Origin: Neocallimastix lanati (nom. inval.)
Taxonomy: Eukaryota; Neocallimastigomycota; Neocallimastigomycetes; Neocallimastigales; Neocallimastigaceae
Direction of reading: 5' to 3'
NCBI GenBank assembly: GCA_016946835.1
Contig: JACVTC010000019.1
Location: forward strand, 447,001 to 511,000
Length of the DNA stretch: 64,000 nucleotides
Shown: positions 26,247-37,832 of the stretch, piece after piece
Layout: each line of letters opens with the position of its first letter
Position numbering within the stretch: position 1 is the first letter of the stretch
The notes under the pieces: model-generated
The model's database searches: none
Seen by the model: the letters and a program-made list of their open reading frames with translations, nothing else
What the model was told of the DNA's origin: nothing
Position numbers and translations under genes: made by a program

Positions 26247-26933
26247 ATTGTAGACTTGAAATTAATTCAGAATTATTAGCATAAGACAATTCTTTAAATA
26301 TTAAATAAGAATTTATATTAATTATATAATTATATAATTATATATTATATATAATTAAATAAATAATGTTAATATTTTGAAAATATAAAATAAAATTTAA
26401 ACTAAATATGACATATTGCTCCATGAATTTCTGAATTATATCATTTTTATATAAAATACTTAATACAATATAATTTTTTATATAGAAATTCTAGCAATAA
26501 AATTATGTTGAAATTTAATTTTTGTTAAATTTTTGTATAAAAAATGTATATTATTATTATTATTATTATTACTATTATTATTGTTATTATTGTTATTATT
26601 AATATAATATGTATTTGAATATTAATAATTAATAAATTCTTCTTTACTCCATAAAAATCATAGTAATAATTTTAAATAATTATTATAAATGCATAAAATA
26701 CAATTTACATCTTTTATTTATTTATTTATAAATAATAATTACTATTTCTATTACTTTTTATTAGCATTTATATTATTATCTATCTTTTTTTTTTTTTTTT
26801 TTTATAGATCTTTTATTTAATATAATGGCATAATACATATAATACATTTATTTATATATTTTGTTTGTTTGTTTGTTTTTTTGTTTTATTAAATGAATGA
26901 TTTAATTTTTAAATATTTAATAAATATATATAT

Positions 26934-29359
26934 TTAAAGAGTTTCATGGAAGGTTCTGGCAATAACTTCTCTTTGTTGACTTGGTGATAAACGAATAAAG
27001 TGAACAGCATAACCAGAAACACGAATGGTTAAGTTTGGATAATTTTCTGGGTGAACCATAGCATCTTCTAAGGTTTCACGAACTAATACATTAACATTTA
27101 AGTGGAAACCTCCTTGAGTAAAGTATCCATCTAATAAACCAGTAAGATTAGCAACACGCTCATTATCAAGTTTACCTAAAACGGACGGAACAAAGGTGAA
27201 TGTGTTAGAAATACCATCTTCACAATATTCATATCCAACCTTACTAACAGAGTTAAGAGAAGCCACAGCTCCATTAGTTTCACGATTATGCATTGGATTA
27301 CAACCTGGAGCAAATGGTTCACCAGCTTTACGACCATCTGGAGTAGATCCAGTCTTCTTACCATAAACAACATTAGAAGTAATAGTTAAAATAGATAAAG
27401 TATGTTCGGCACCTCTATAGGTTGGATATTCTCTTAATTTAGTGAGGAAGATTTTTGGAAGTTGAACTGCAAATTGGTCTGCACGATCATCGTCATTACC
27501 AAATTTCGGGAATTCACCTTCAATCTTGAAATCAGTTGTTAATTTAGTTTCTGGATTACGAATTGGGAAGACCTTAGCATATTTAATAGCAGAGAAGGAA
27601 TCTACAAGAACTGAAAAACCAGCAACACCAAAAGCCATACATCTATGGACATCAGTATCATGAAGTGCCATTTGAATAGCTTCATAACAATACTTGTCAT
27701 GGGAATAGTGAATAGCATTCATAGTATTAACATAAAGACAAGCAATCCAGTCCATAGCTTTGTCATATAATTCCCAAATAGATTCAAAGTTAATTGAACC
27801 ATCATCATTTAATTTAACATCACCAAAATCTGGTCCAACTTGTTTTCCTGTTGTTTCATCATAACCATGATTCAAAACATAAAGTAAAAGTTTAGCTAAA
27901 TTACAACGAGCTCCAAAGAATTGCATATCTTTACCAATTCTCATTTCAGAAACACAACAAGCAATACCATAGTCATCTCCAAACATACTATTCATGAGAT
28001 TATCATTTTCATATTGAATAGAAGAGGTATCAATAGAAATCTTATTACAGAAGTTCTTAAATGACATTGGAAGTTTATTATTCCATAAAACTGTAATATT
28101 TGGTTCTGGTGCGGCACTAAGGGTTCTAAGAGTATTAACAATACGATAAGAAGTTTTAGTAACTAATGGTCTTCCATCATTATTCATTCCACCAACAACC
28201 ATAGTAACCCAAGTTGGATCTCCTGCAAATAAATCATTGTATTCTGGAGTACGTAAATGACGAACTAATCTAAGTTTAATAATTAATTGATCAATTAAAT
28301 CTTGAGCTTGAGCTTCAGTTAACAAACCTTTCTTCATATCATTTTCAATATAAATATCGAAGAAACTATCAACACGTCCGAAAGACATAGCGGCACCATC
28401 TTGATCCTTGACACTAGCAAGATAACCAAAGTAAGTCCATTGAATAGCTTCTTTGGCATTTGTAGCTGGCTTTGAAATATCAAATCCATATCTTTGACCA
28501 AGAGCTTTTAATTCATTAAGAGCTTTGATTTGTTCAGCAAGTTCTTCTCTAGTACGCATGTTTTCTTCAGTCATGGTGATACCAAGAGAAAGTTTATCTT
28601 GCATTTTCCATTCAATTAATTGATCAACTCCATATAAAGCAACACGTCTGTAATCACCAATAATTCTACCACGACCGTAACCATCTGGTAAACCAGTGAG
28701 AATGGCATTAGATCTAGCTTTTCTCATTTCTGGAGTATAAAGATCGAAAACACAATCATTGTGAGTTTTACGATATTTGAAAATTTCTTCAACTTCTGGA
28801 TCAAGAGTACGATTATATGCTTTTAAAGCATTCCTAACAACACGAATACCACCGAATGGTTTAATTGAACGTTTAAGAGGAGCATCAGTTTGTAAACCGA
28901 CTATATCTTCTTTTTCTTTGATAATGTAACCTGCTTCATGTGCGTTGACTGTAGAAACAGTTTTATTATCTACATCAAGACAACCTCCACTTTTTATCTC
29001 TTCAACACGTAATTCACTAACTTTATTCCAAACATCCTTTGTATTTGGAGAAGGTTCTGTAACTAAGAAAGAATCGTCACCTTCATATGGGGTGTAATTA
29101 TCTTTAATCCATTTTGCAACATCAATAACTATTTATTTAATAGTAGATATCGAAAACAATTTATAACAATTTAAATATAATGATATTTATTATAGAATTT
29201 ATATAATAATAATAATAATATATATATATATATATAGTATTAAAAAATATTTAAAAAGATGTATATATGATCTTTTTCATATTTTTAAATTTCAATTTAT
29301 ATTTTATTTAATTTCATAAAAATAAAAATTTCTAATAATATCATTAATTTACCTCTCAT
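26934..29359 (-). CDS. PFL: Pyruvate formate-lyase copy 6 (two exons, 733 aa, most diverged)
   Basis: Exon 1 is ATGAGAG (29353-29359) and exon 2 runs 29128 down to 26934, giving [20 protein letters not shown]. Catalytic residues are kept: Cys-Cys in [13 protein letters not shown] and Gly in RVSGYAV. It is the most divergent member in residues 21-55 ([20 protein letters not shown]) and about 355-580 ([48 protein letters not shown]). A central block (about 28140-28800) is nearly identical to the other copies, again a mosaic. Its divergence makes it the oldest independent lineage in the cluster; whether it has a separate role cannot be told. Confidence 0.94.
29129..29352 (-). other. Intron of PFL copy 6 (224 bp, phase 1)
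   Basis: Donor GTAAAT after ATGAGAG, acceptor AATAAATAG before TTATTGATG. It is in the same position and phase as in the other intron-bearing copies although sequence and length differ. Confidence 0.83.
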
Positions 29360-29422
29360 ATTGTTTTTTTTATATCTAATGAATCTTTTAAGTTGAATTA
29401 AAAATATATATTGGTTTTGCTT

Positions 29423-29468
<46 letters not shown>

Positions 29469-31175
29469 ATTATTTGAATGTAATTAGTAATTTTAATATA
29501 TTTTTTTTATTAAAAATATTAATTATATAAATTTTAATTTTTATATATTTACTTTAAATTATTTTCAAGATGATAAAATAAATATAATGATTCAAAGAAA
29601 GAAACGTTGTTACTTTTTTTATTTTTATTATTATTTCTATTTCTATTTCTATTTTTATTTTTATTTTTATTGATTTTTTTTTTTTTTTATAGAATATTAA
29701 TTTTTTTTTTTTTATGACAATGAAAGGTTAAATTTTAATTAAAAACCTTAATTTCTTTATTATTTAAGTTTTATTGAATAGAACATTAATAAATAATACA
29801 TTAATTGTAAAAAATCTAAATATTTTATTTATTCATTGACTTTATTTGAAGCAAAAGACTTTTTTTTTAATAATACATTATTTGATAATATACATGTAAA
29901 ATGAATTTAATGGTTTAATAGAAAATAGAAAAATTTTTAAAACTAAATTATTTGTTATCATTAACTATATATATTATTATATATCCTATTTATTTGTAAT
30001 ATACTATTTTAATATTTAAAAAATTATAAATAAAAGTTATAATAAAATAAAAATATTAATTAAAATGTTATATTGTAAACTAAAAATCCTAATTTTCATA
30101 CATATATATAAATATATATATATATATTATATATTTTAACAAATAAGTGTAAATAAAATTCTAAATAACTGAAGTGCTGTGAAAGGTTAAAATATTATAT
30201 TTAATAAGAAAGTTATTATAATTAATATTTATTTATTAATTATTTTAAAAAAATTATTAAAATTGAATTTTATAAATTAATGGTAAATTTTAAGTTTCGT
30301 AAAATTTTTTTTCTTTTTAGTTTGAAATACTATATTTTCTTTTATTAATATATTTTTTTTCATCATTAAATAGATATTTTATTGGAAAATCTTTTTGGTA
30401 GCTCTTTATTGCTTAAATATATGATAATAAAACTTTATTTTTCGTTTAAATATATAATTTTACAATAAACTTTATAATTATAATATATTTTCATATAGTA
30501 TTTAAATTAATATTTAATATTTATATTCATTCATTAGTTTAGTATACTATAAATTTATGTATATATATTTTTTTTGAAATTTTTTTTTTTTTTTTTTTTT
30601 TTTATAAAAATGTTAACATAATAAATTTATAATAATAAATTATTAAGAAAAATAGATATATGTATAATATATATTGAATTAATTTATATTTATAGGAAAA
30701 AAGAAAAAATAAATTTTAAGAAACATCTAAATAGCAATCAATATATTAATATATATAAAAAAATATTTATATAATATTAAATAATATAATTAATAATTTT
30801 TAAGCTATTATTGATTATATTTTTAATATTTTATATTTTTTAGTAATTAAAAAGAGTTTAGAGATTTACAATTTTAGAATTAATTGTAAAATTTTTTTTT
30901 AAAAATTGATTCAATAGTATATTATATATATATATATTTTTTATTAATGAAAAATAAAATATGATTTTATATAATTATATACATAATTTTTAATTAATAA
31001 ATAATTTACGAGTCAAACCTTTAAGATATTATCTCTCTTTTTTATAATAGACTTTTTTTATAATTATTATTTATAATATTATTAATTATAATTTTTCAAT
31101 TTTTTTTTTTTTTAATTATATATAAAAACTTTACTTTTTTTTTTTTTTAAAAGAGTTTATTTTTACTTTTTGTAT
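29360..31175. other. AT-rich DNA between PFL copy 6 and the LTR retrotransposon
   Basis: No gene. It contains a 43-nt T run (29425-29467), TTTTTA/TTTCTA repeats (about 29617-29670) and a T run at 30579-30603. Confidence 0.75.
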
Positions 31176-31505
31176 TGTTAAAAATAAAGTTTAATATTTT
31201 AATTAAGTCTTGTATAATTAAGATTTACTTATTTATTAAATTAAATATGTTTTTCATTATTTTGTATAATGTAAAATATTATGAGGCGTATTAATGATGT
31301 ACATCATATATTTACAATTATAACTAATATAGTTAAATTAAATTTTATTAATGTATATACATTTAAGGATTATGATAATTAATCCTATAATAAAAAATAT
31401 TACTAAAAAATTATATAGTTATTAAAATAATAATAAAATTATAATAAATAAATAAAATAAAGTGATCACACAATAAAAACTAAACAAAATAACATATATT
31501 TAATA
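31176..31505 (+). repeat. 5' LTR (330 bp)
   Basis: Starts TGTTAAAAATAAAG, ends ATTTAATA, so the tips are TGTTA and TAATA, a near-perfect inverted pair ending TA rather than the usual CA. It contains the 14-nt palindrome ATGATGTACATCAT (31294-31307) and AGGATTA/TAATCCT arms nearby, possible regulatory elements. Confidence 0.95.
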
Positions 31506-31519
31506 GATTAAGAGTCTCA
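31506..31519 (+). promoter_or_regulatory. Primer-binding site, complementary to a lysine tRNA anticodon arm
   Basis: GATTAAGAGTCTCA starts immediately after the 5' LTR. Its complement TGAGACTCTTAATC reads as the anticodon stem-loop of eukaryotic tRNA-Lys(CUU), with loop CTCTTAA, rather than a tRNA 3' end. Priming would therefore use a tRNA cut near position 40, as known for Drosophila copia with a half initiator-Met tRNA. The tRNA match is from memory of tRNA-Lys sequences, not from this organism's tRNA. Confidence 0.6.
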
Positions 31520-31642
31520 GTTAGCTCTAGTTAGTTTATAAACATCAATAATAATTTATATTCCAACAATAAAAAAAAATAAAAGTAAATTGAAATTTCA
31601 AGATTCCGAAATTTATTTTAATTAAATCTTAGTTATTCAATA

Positions 31643-32701
31643 ATGGAAGATAGATCATTTAATATTTTAAGCAACAAAAAACTCACTGTCGAAACCTATC
31701 CTCTTTGGGCATCAGATATGGATCTAATATTAACAGCCAATGAATTAGATCAATATATCTACGAAAACAACATGAAGAAGATCTCGAAAAACTCAGAAAA
31801 TTTTGAATCTTCAAAGGGAATTAAAATTAGAGGAACTGAGATATACTATCATAAATCAGTCACGAAAAATATGATAGTTGGTGACAGCAAAGCAAAAAGA
31901 TACATCAGTATGAATTTAGAAAATGAAATAAAGTTAAGTATTGACTTCAAAAACAGTTCCGCATATGAAATATGGGAGTTATTGAAAAAGACTTTTACTA
32001 AAGGTAAAGAGGAAATGAAATTACAACTAAATGAAAAATTAGAGAATATGATCTATGATAAATCTTCAGACATAGGAATATTCATAGCCAACATGGAAGT
32101 CACATTTAATAAATTAGAAGAATTAGGTGATAAAGTCAGTGATGAAAGAAAATTCAACTATTTATATAATGCTCTTCCATCAGACATTACCCAATTAACA
32201 AATATGTTAGGTTTTCAAAATGATTGGAATAGATGTTGCGATATGTTAAAAACATCAATTCCAAAGATAAAGTTCTTAAATAGCTTAAGAATTAAGCAAG
32301 AGAAAACAAAAGCATTTAGTAGTGAAACAAAAACAATAGAAAGTGTCAAAAGATATAAACAAAATAGAAATCTTAGCAAGAAAAATAGGAAAAATATAAA
32401 GTGCCACAATTGTGGCGGATTTGGCCATATATCACGTGAGTGCCTCAAGAATGGAAGAATTCATGGAGGTGTAGTGTACGATAAATATGGTAAAAGACAC
32501 TACAAAGAGAAGAAAATGAAACACCAACAACATGCAGATAACGTAGAAGTTAATGAGCAAGAAGAAGAATCTGAAAGGTATGTAGATATATACAGTAATG
32601 CCTTAAATATGGACTATAATGATGAAAGGGAGGAAAGTCAATCCAACTGCGTAACAACAAGAATCCCAAAAAATAAAAACAATATCAAAAATTTTCATTA
32701 A
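31643..32701 (+). CDS. gag: Gag (capsid/nucleocapsid) of the copia-type element
   Basis: Structural protein, 352 aa, that assembles the virus-like particle and packages element RNA. Residues about 5-230 resemble the UBN2-type copia gag, including YPLWASDMDLILTANEL near the start and LKKTFTKGKEEMKLQLNEKL. A CCHC zinc knuckle, CHNCGGFGHISREC, has its ligands at Cys254, Cys257, His262 and Cys267. The start ATG at 31643 is preceded by about 120 nt of leader after the primer-binding site. The stop (TAA 32699-32701) lies in a short overlap with the pol frame. Confidence 0.93.
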   Translation: MEDRSFNILSNKKLTVETYPLWASDMDLILTANELDQYIYENNMKKISKNSENFESSKGIKIRGTEIYYHKSVTKNMIVGDSKAKRYISMNLENEIKLSIDFKNSSAYEIWELLKKTFTKGKEEMKLQLNEKLENMIYDKSSDIGIFIANMEVTFNKLEELGDKVSDERKFNYLYNALPSDITQLTNMLGFQNDWNRCCDMLKTSIPKIKFLNSLRIKQEKTKAFSSETKTIESVKRYKQNRNLSKKNRKNIKCHNCGGFGHISRECLKNGRIHGGVVYDKYGKRHYKEKKMKHQQHADNVEVNEQEEESERYVDIYSNALNMDYNDEREESQSNCVTTRIPKNKNNIKNFH

Positions 32702-34668
32702 AACAATATACTAGGCAGAGCTTAAGTTATTATACTGCCAAGTATAAAAAACGTAATAATAACAAAGAAAATAAAATTAATAAAAATAACAACAACATTA
32801 CTTTATGGACATTAGATTCTGGGGCGTCATACCACATGACCCATGATGAAAATAATTTAGTGAATACACGTGATTTTCATATAAATATATATTTTGCTAA
32901 CGGAGGAATGGTGAAATCCAAAAGTATTGGTAATTATATTGGTTTAATTAACAATCATAAAATTATTTTGAATGATGTTATATATGTGCCATCCTTTAAA
33001 AGAAGTCTAATTTCTATAGATCATTTAAGTAAAGATAATTATAAAACTGTATTTTGTAAAAATAAGTATGATAATAAAAACTGTGCCATCTTATATAATG
33101 ATAATGGAAAACGAATTTATACATCATACGCTAACAATTCAAAAGTTTACAAAATACTAACTAGAAAAAATAATATAAATAATAATTCAAATAATGTTGT
33201 ATGTTATAATATACAAAATGCTATAAACGATTCTAATATGGATTTATGGCATAGAAGAATGGGTCATTTTAATATTGACTCTATTAAAGATAGATTAAAT
33301 AAAATATATATAAAACAAAAATGCAAAATTTGTTCTTGTTCAAAATTAAAAAACCTCCCCTATAAACCATCCACCAACCATATGACAAAACCATTTGAAC
33401 TTATTCATATGGACTTAGTGTTCGTTCCCGATTATTCTATTTACGGGAATAAATATTTTTTATCTATTCTTGACGATTATTCAAGATATAGTTGGGTCCT
33501 CTTCATAAAGAGAAAAAGTGATACATTTAAAACCTTTATTATATGGTACAATCAAATCAAAAACTTATTTGATAATTGTAATATTAAATATATTAAAACT
33601 GATAACGGTACAGAATTCTTTAACAATAATTTCAACGAATTCTACGAAAGAACAGGAATAATACATGAGCATACTATTGCTCATAATCCACAACAAAATG
33701 GTAGGGTGGAAAGACTTCATGGGACATTAATATCTAATGGTGATGCCATGCTTAATGATGCAAAGTTAAACCATAAATTTTGGGAAGATGCTGTATCCAC
33801 AGCAAATTATATACACAACAGATTGCCACATAAAGGCAACAATAACAAAGTACCATATGAAATCTTATTTAAAAGTAAAGTTGACTATAATAAATTTAGA
33901 GTCTTTGGTTGTCGTGTATATTTTTACGTTCCAAAACAATTTAGGAAGAAGTTTTGCAATACAACTCTCCCTGGTATCTTTCTCGGATACGATGAAATAA
34001 ACCATACCGCTTACAAAATATATGATATTAAAAATAACAAAATAATTCTAGCTCGCACTGTAGAATTTCTTGAGGATGAACCTGCAAATTTAAGTGCTCC
34101 TCTATCATCACCGGATAATATAAATTTTACTAATTATTATGAAGATGAAGAGATAGACTATATGAATAGTGATGATAATGGAAATAATATAAATGATGAG
34201 AATAATGAATACAATATAATTTATAATATAAACAATAATAATGACAATAATAATAATAATACCAAAATTAACGAAATTAATAATTTAATCAATGAACATA
34301 ACTATAATAATATATATCGTCCAAATAATAATAATTTTATTAATATGGATCAAAATCAAAATAATTTAATTTTACAAAATCAAAATAATATTATTGGACC
34401 TCCACAACATAACAATAATTTTGAAGATAACAATAATAAAAATTTTTCAATTCCTAATTTAAACAACCAATTAAATAATTTAAATTATAAATTTAATGAT
34501 CAATCATTAAATTTAGATAATAATAATAAAACTAATTCAAATGTTATAAATCATAATCTAAATAATTTTAATCAGAAAAATATTAATTCCATTTATTTCC
34601 AAGAAGAAAATAATAAGGATTTTCATAATGGAAATAAAGAAAGATTTAATATTAATAATTTAATTGAA

Positions 34669-34705
<37 letters not shown>

Positions 34706-37335
34706 TTACCTCAAATGAATTAATTCGAAATAATCAAGTAAATTTAGACAAAAATCAAATAACAAATTCAGGAATAAATACAGGAGCAGATATTAAAGAT
34801 AATTTAAATTCAGACGTAAGTAAAAATTTGAATTATTTTGAATCAATAAATAAAAAAGTAAATAACATAGGGATAAACAAAATAAATTTAAGCAAAAATA
34901 ATTTAAATTTAAATGTAAATAAAAATTCTGATTATTCTAATGAAGTAAGTAATAATTATAATTACTCAAATAACGGTTATAGTTCTAATGTAAATAATAA
35001 TAATATAAATAACAATTACATGGGGAATGATTTAAATCATAATTTAAATATTGATAATATTAACCCTATTGATAATAATTCTAATATAAGTGTAAATAAA
35101 CCAATAAATATAGTAATTAAAAATAATTCAAATTCAAATAATCAAATAGAAAATAAAAATGAACCAGATAGTGAAAAATATATTTCACAGGATATATCAG
35201 GAATTAATATCAATGAAAATAATGTCTGTGGGAAACATATTTTACGAGATAGATTTTTGCGTGAATTTGCAATTAGAAATTCGAATTCAAAACAAAATAA
35301 ACAAAATTGTAATGATTACAATGATAAGAATGTGAATGAAATTGTAAACAATAATAACATAAGAAATAAACAAAAGATAAGTAACGCAGTTAGTAATAAT
35401 AATAGTGACAATATGAATAATAATGAGAATGTTATTAATAAAATAACTATTAATAAGAAATATAAAAATAAACAAGAATCCACGGAATTCTTGCTAAATA
35501 AATTAAAAGAACCTTTAAGTACTTCAAACGGTTTAAATAATAATTGTAATAATAAAAATGGTAATAATATACAAAAACAAAGCGTTAGAAAGCAAAGTGT
35601 GAAAAATAACAAAAATGATAGCCATAAACAGGTTAATAAAAATAGTATCATATATGTTAAGAAAAATAATAACAAACGTAAAAAAATTTATAAAGATGAA
35701 TATAATATTGTAAAACACCCATCAAAAAAATATAAATCATTTAGTATAGATGATATAATAGGTACTAATGCTTTTCTAGCTGTAGATAATAATAATTCTA
35801 TTGAACCACGCAGTTATAAAGAGATATTTTCCATGAAAGATAAAGACATGTGGTTGAAGGCAGTGGATGAAGAACTAAACAATATGAAGAAAATGAATGT
35901 GTTTTCAATAATCCGTAAAGTACCAAAAGACGCCAATGTTATTTCAACAAGGTGGGTCCTTAAACATAAGAAAGATTCTGAAGGTAAGATAATCAAATAT
36001 AAAGCTAGATTAGTAGCTAAGGGGTATAGCCAGGTGTATGGAATTGATTTCAAGAATACTTTTTCACCTACCCTTAAACAAGACACGCTCAAAATAATAA
36101 TAGCTATTTCTGTTCAAAATAAATTTCAAATACATCAAATGGATATTAAAGCGGCGTATCTAAACGCAAAGCTGGACGAAGACATTTATATGCTACTGCC
36201 AGAAGGAATGAATAAAAAGGGGTATTGCAAATTGAATAAAGCTTTATATGGTTTAAGGCAATCCGGAAGAATGTGGAATGAGACCCTTAACAAGGTATTG
36301 TTAGAGTTGAATTTTAATAGATTTTTAAGTGATCCATGTGTTTACATTAAAAGGGATAAAACTAACAAGATTATATGCTTATTAGCAGTTTATGTGGACG
36401 ATATAATTGTTGCTGGGAAGTATGATCAAATAATTAAAACGAAATCTTTAATTAAAAATAATTTTGAAGCTACAGATGTAGGTGAAGTAGACTTTATTAT
36501 AGGTATAAAGTTTGAAAAATGTAATGATGGTTATATTATCCATCAGAAGAAATATCTTAATGAAATTTTAAATAAGTTTAATATCAATAAATATAATCCA
36601 GTATCAAATACAACACCAATCGAGTCTATTGAATTAAGGAGTAAAAAATTTAATGTAACAAAATATAAGCAAGCTATAGGATCCTTGTTATATTTAGCTA
36701 TCAGCACGAGGCCGGACATATTATTTTCTGTGAGTAAAGCTTCCAGAAAATCCGATAATCCAACATACGAAGATTGGTACAATGTACTAAAAATTTTTAG
36801 ATACTTGAAAGGTAATCCTAATTATGGAATTAAATTCACTTATACTAATACTTTTAATTTTAATGTTTATGTTGACGCCGATTTAGGTGGTGATAAGGAA
36901 ACAAGGAAGTCAACTACTGGATTTGTAATGATGATAAACTCAGCTCCTACTAGTTGGTATTCCAAACTGCAACATTGTGTTTCAGTTTCTACTGCGGAAA
37001 GTGAGTATTATGGAATTCATGAGTGTGCAAGACACTGTCTCTGGTATAGAAATATATTTAAGGAACTTGGACTTAAGCAGGATGTTATTACAATAAACAC
37101 CGATAATAAAGCTGCAATTTACAATTGCGAAAATGAAACTATTAATCCGAAATCTAAGCACATCGACCTACGATATCACAGTGTAAGAGAATTAATCAAG
37201 AAAGGTTATATCAATTTAAAGTATATAAAATCTGAAAATAACTTATCTGATGGATTTACCAAATATCTAAATTCTACTTTAATGACCAGGTTTAGAAATA
37301 ATATTCTCTATGATCTAAACAATATTAAACTTTAG
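32677..37335 (+). CDS. pol: Pol polyprotein of the copia-type element (protease, integrase, RT, RNase H)
   Basis: The frame is open from 32677, upstream of the first ATG (32836), and must be: the protease site LWTLDSGAS (DSGA at 32815-32826) lies before that ATG, so translation as a Gag-Pol fusion by -1 shift is the likely route. From Met 32836 as residue 1: GAG-pre-integrase WHRRMGH with CKIC near 136-170; integrase with Asp in HMDLV, Asp in KTDNGTEF and Glu in NGRVERLHGT (about 190-295); Asn-rich linker about 420-955; RT from about 1000 with YVDDIIVAG near 1187; RNase H with YVDAD, STAESEYYG and TDNKAAI up to the C-terminus. No catalytic residue is missing. The stop TAG overlaps the polypurine tract. 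Confidence 0.94.
32689..32746 (+). promoter_or_regulatory. Candidate -1 ribosomal frameshift signal between gag and pol
   Basis: Slippery heptamer A AAT TTT (32689-32695) in the gag frame, two codons before the gag stop, inside the 25-nt window where both frames are open. Downstream, TATACTAGGCAG (32707-32718) pairs with CTGCCAAGTATA (32735-32746): a 12-bp stem with one mismatch and a 16-nt loop. The spacer is 11 nt, slightly longer than the usual 5-9. Confidence 0.65.
34115..35715 (+). repeat. Asn-rich low-complexity linker inside pol
   Basis: About 530 residues dominated by Asn, with a few Ile/Lys/Ser/Asp, encoded by irregular AAT/AAC runs, between the integrase and RT. In usual copia elements the integrase C-terminal region to RT spacer is far shorter. 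The reading frame is kept throughout, so the insertion is tolerated or selected. Confidence 0.85.
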
Positions 37336-37341
37336 GGGGAA
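37334..37341 (+). promoter_or_regulatory. Polypurine tract
   Basis: AGGGGGAA directly before the 3' LTR (37342); the plus-strand primer site. It overlaps the pol stop codon. Confidence 0.9.
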
Positions 37342-37671
37342 TGTTAAAAATAAAGTTTAATATTTTAATTAAGTCTTGTATAATTAAGATTTACTTATTT
37401 ATTAAATTAAATATGTTTTTCATTATTTTGTATAATGTAAAATATTATGAGGCGTATTAATGATGTACATCATATATTTACAATTATAACTAATATAGTT
37501 AAATTAAATTTTATTAATGTATATACATTTAAGGATTATGATAATTAATCCTATAATAAAAAATATTACTAAAAAATTATATAGTTATTAAAATAATAAT
37601 AAAATTATAATAAATAAATAAAATAAAGTGATCACACAATAAAAACTAAACAAAATAACATATATTTAATA
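37342..37671 (+). repeat. 3' LTR (330 bp)
   Basis: Same length and, by eye, same sequence as the 5' LTR; followed by the TGTAT target duplication at 37672-37676. Confidence 0.95.
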
Positions 37672-37796
37672 TGTATTTATTAAAACATATTTAATTAATA
37701 TGGAATCATTAATAGTCAAATTATAATAAAATACTAAAAATATTTATAAAAAATTTTATTTTATAAATTTTACATTTTTAAATTTTATGATTGGTA

Positions 37797-37832
37797 TTTT
37801 TTTTTACTAGGAATAAACTTTATTTAATAATA
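37797..37832 (-). mobile_element. Very short 5'-truncated LINE tail
   Basis: On the minus strand 27 nt (37806-37832, ending AAAGTTTATTCCTAGT) match exactly the 3' end of the LINE at 54326-54352 and are followed by nine A (T on the + strand, 37797-37805). This is what an aborted target-primed reverse transcription leaves behind. Confidence 0.6.

Larger units (their letters stand above)
24140..26933. other. AT-rich tail-to-tail interval between PFL copies 5 and 6
   Basis: No gene seen. It holds the inverted-repeat element at 24839-25706, a (TTTA)n array (24957-25021), a CACGTGACGTCA motif (26235-26246), TTA repeats (about 26552-26600) and a T run (26789-26803). Confidence 0.7.
31176..37671 (+). 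mobile_element. Complete Ty1/copia-type LTR retrotransposon (6.5 kb)
   Basis: Two 330-bp LTRs that look identical by eye, a TGTAT target duplication on each side (31171-31175 and 37672-37676), a primer-binding site, gag, pol in the copia order (protease, integrase, RT, RNase H) and a polypurine tract before the 3' LTR. Both main ORFs are open. Identical LTRs plus intact ORFs imply a recent insertion. It sits between the head-to-head PFL copies 6 and 7, with no coding sequence disrupted that I can see. Confidence 0.96.

Noticed and set aside
35287-35718. Antisense ORFs in the pol linker rich in Leu/Ile/Phe
   Set aside because: Complement of Asn-codon runs; shadow of the pol frame.
32836-37335. 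Pol starting at its first ATG as an independent ORF
   Set aside because: This would omit the protease DSGA motif encoded just upstream in the same open frame.
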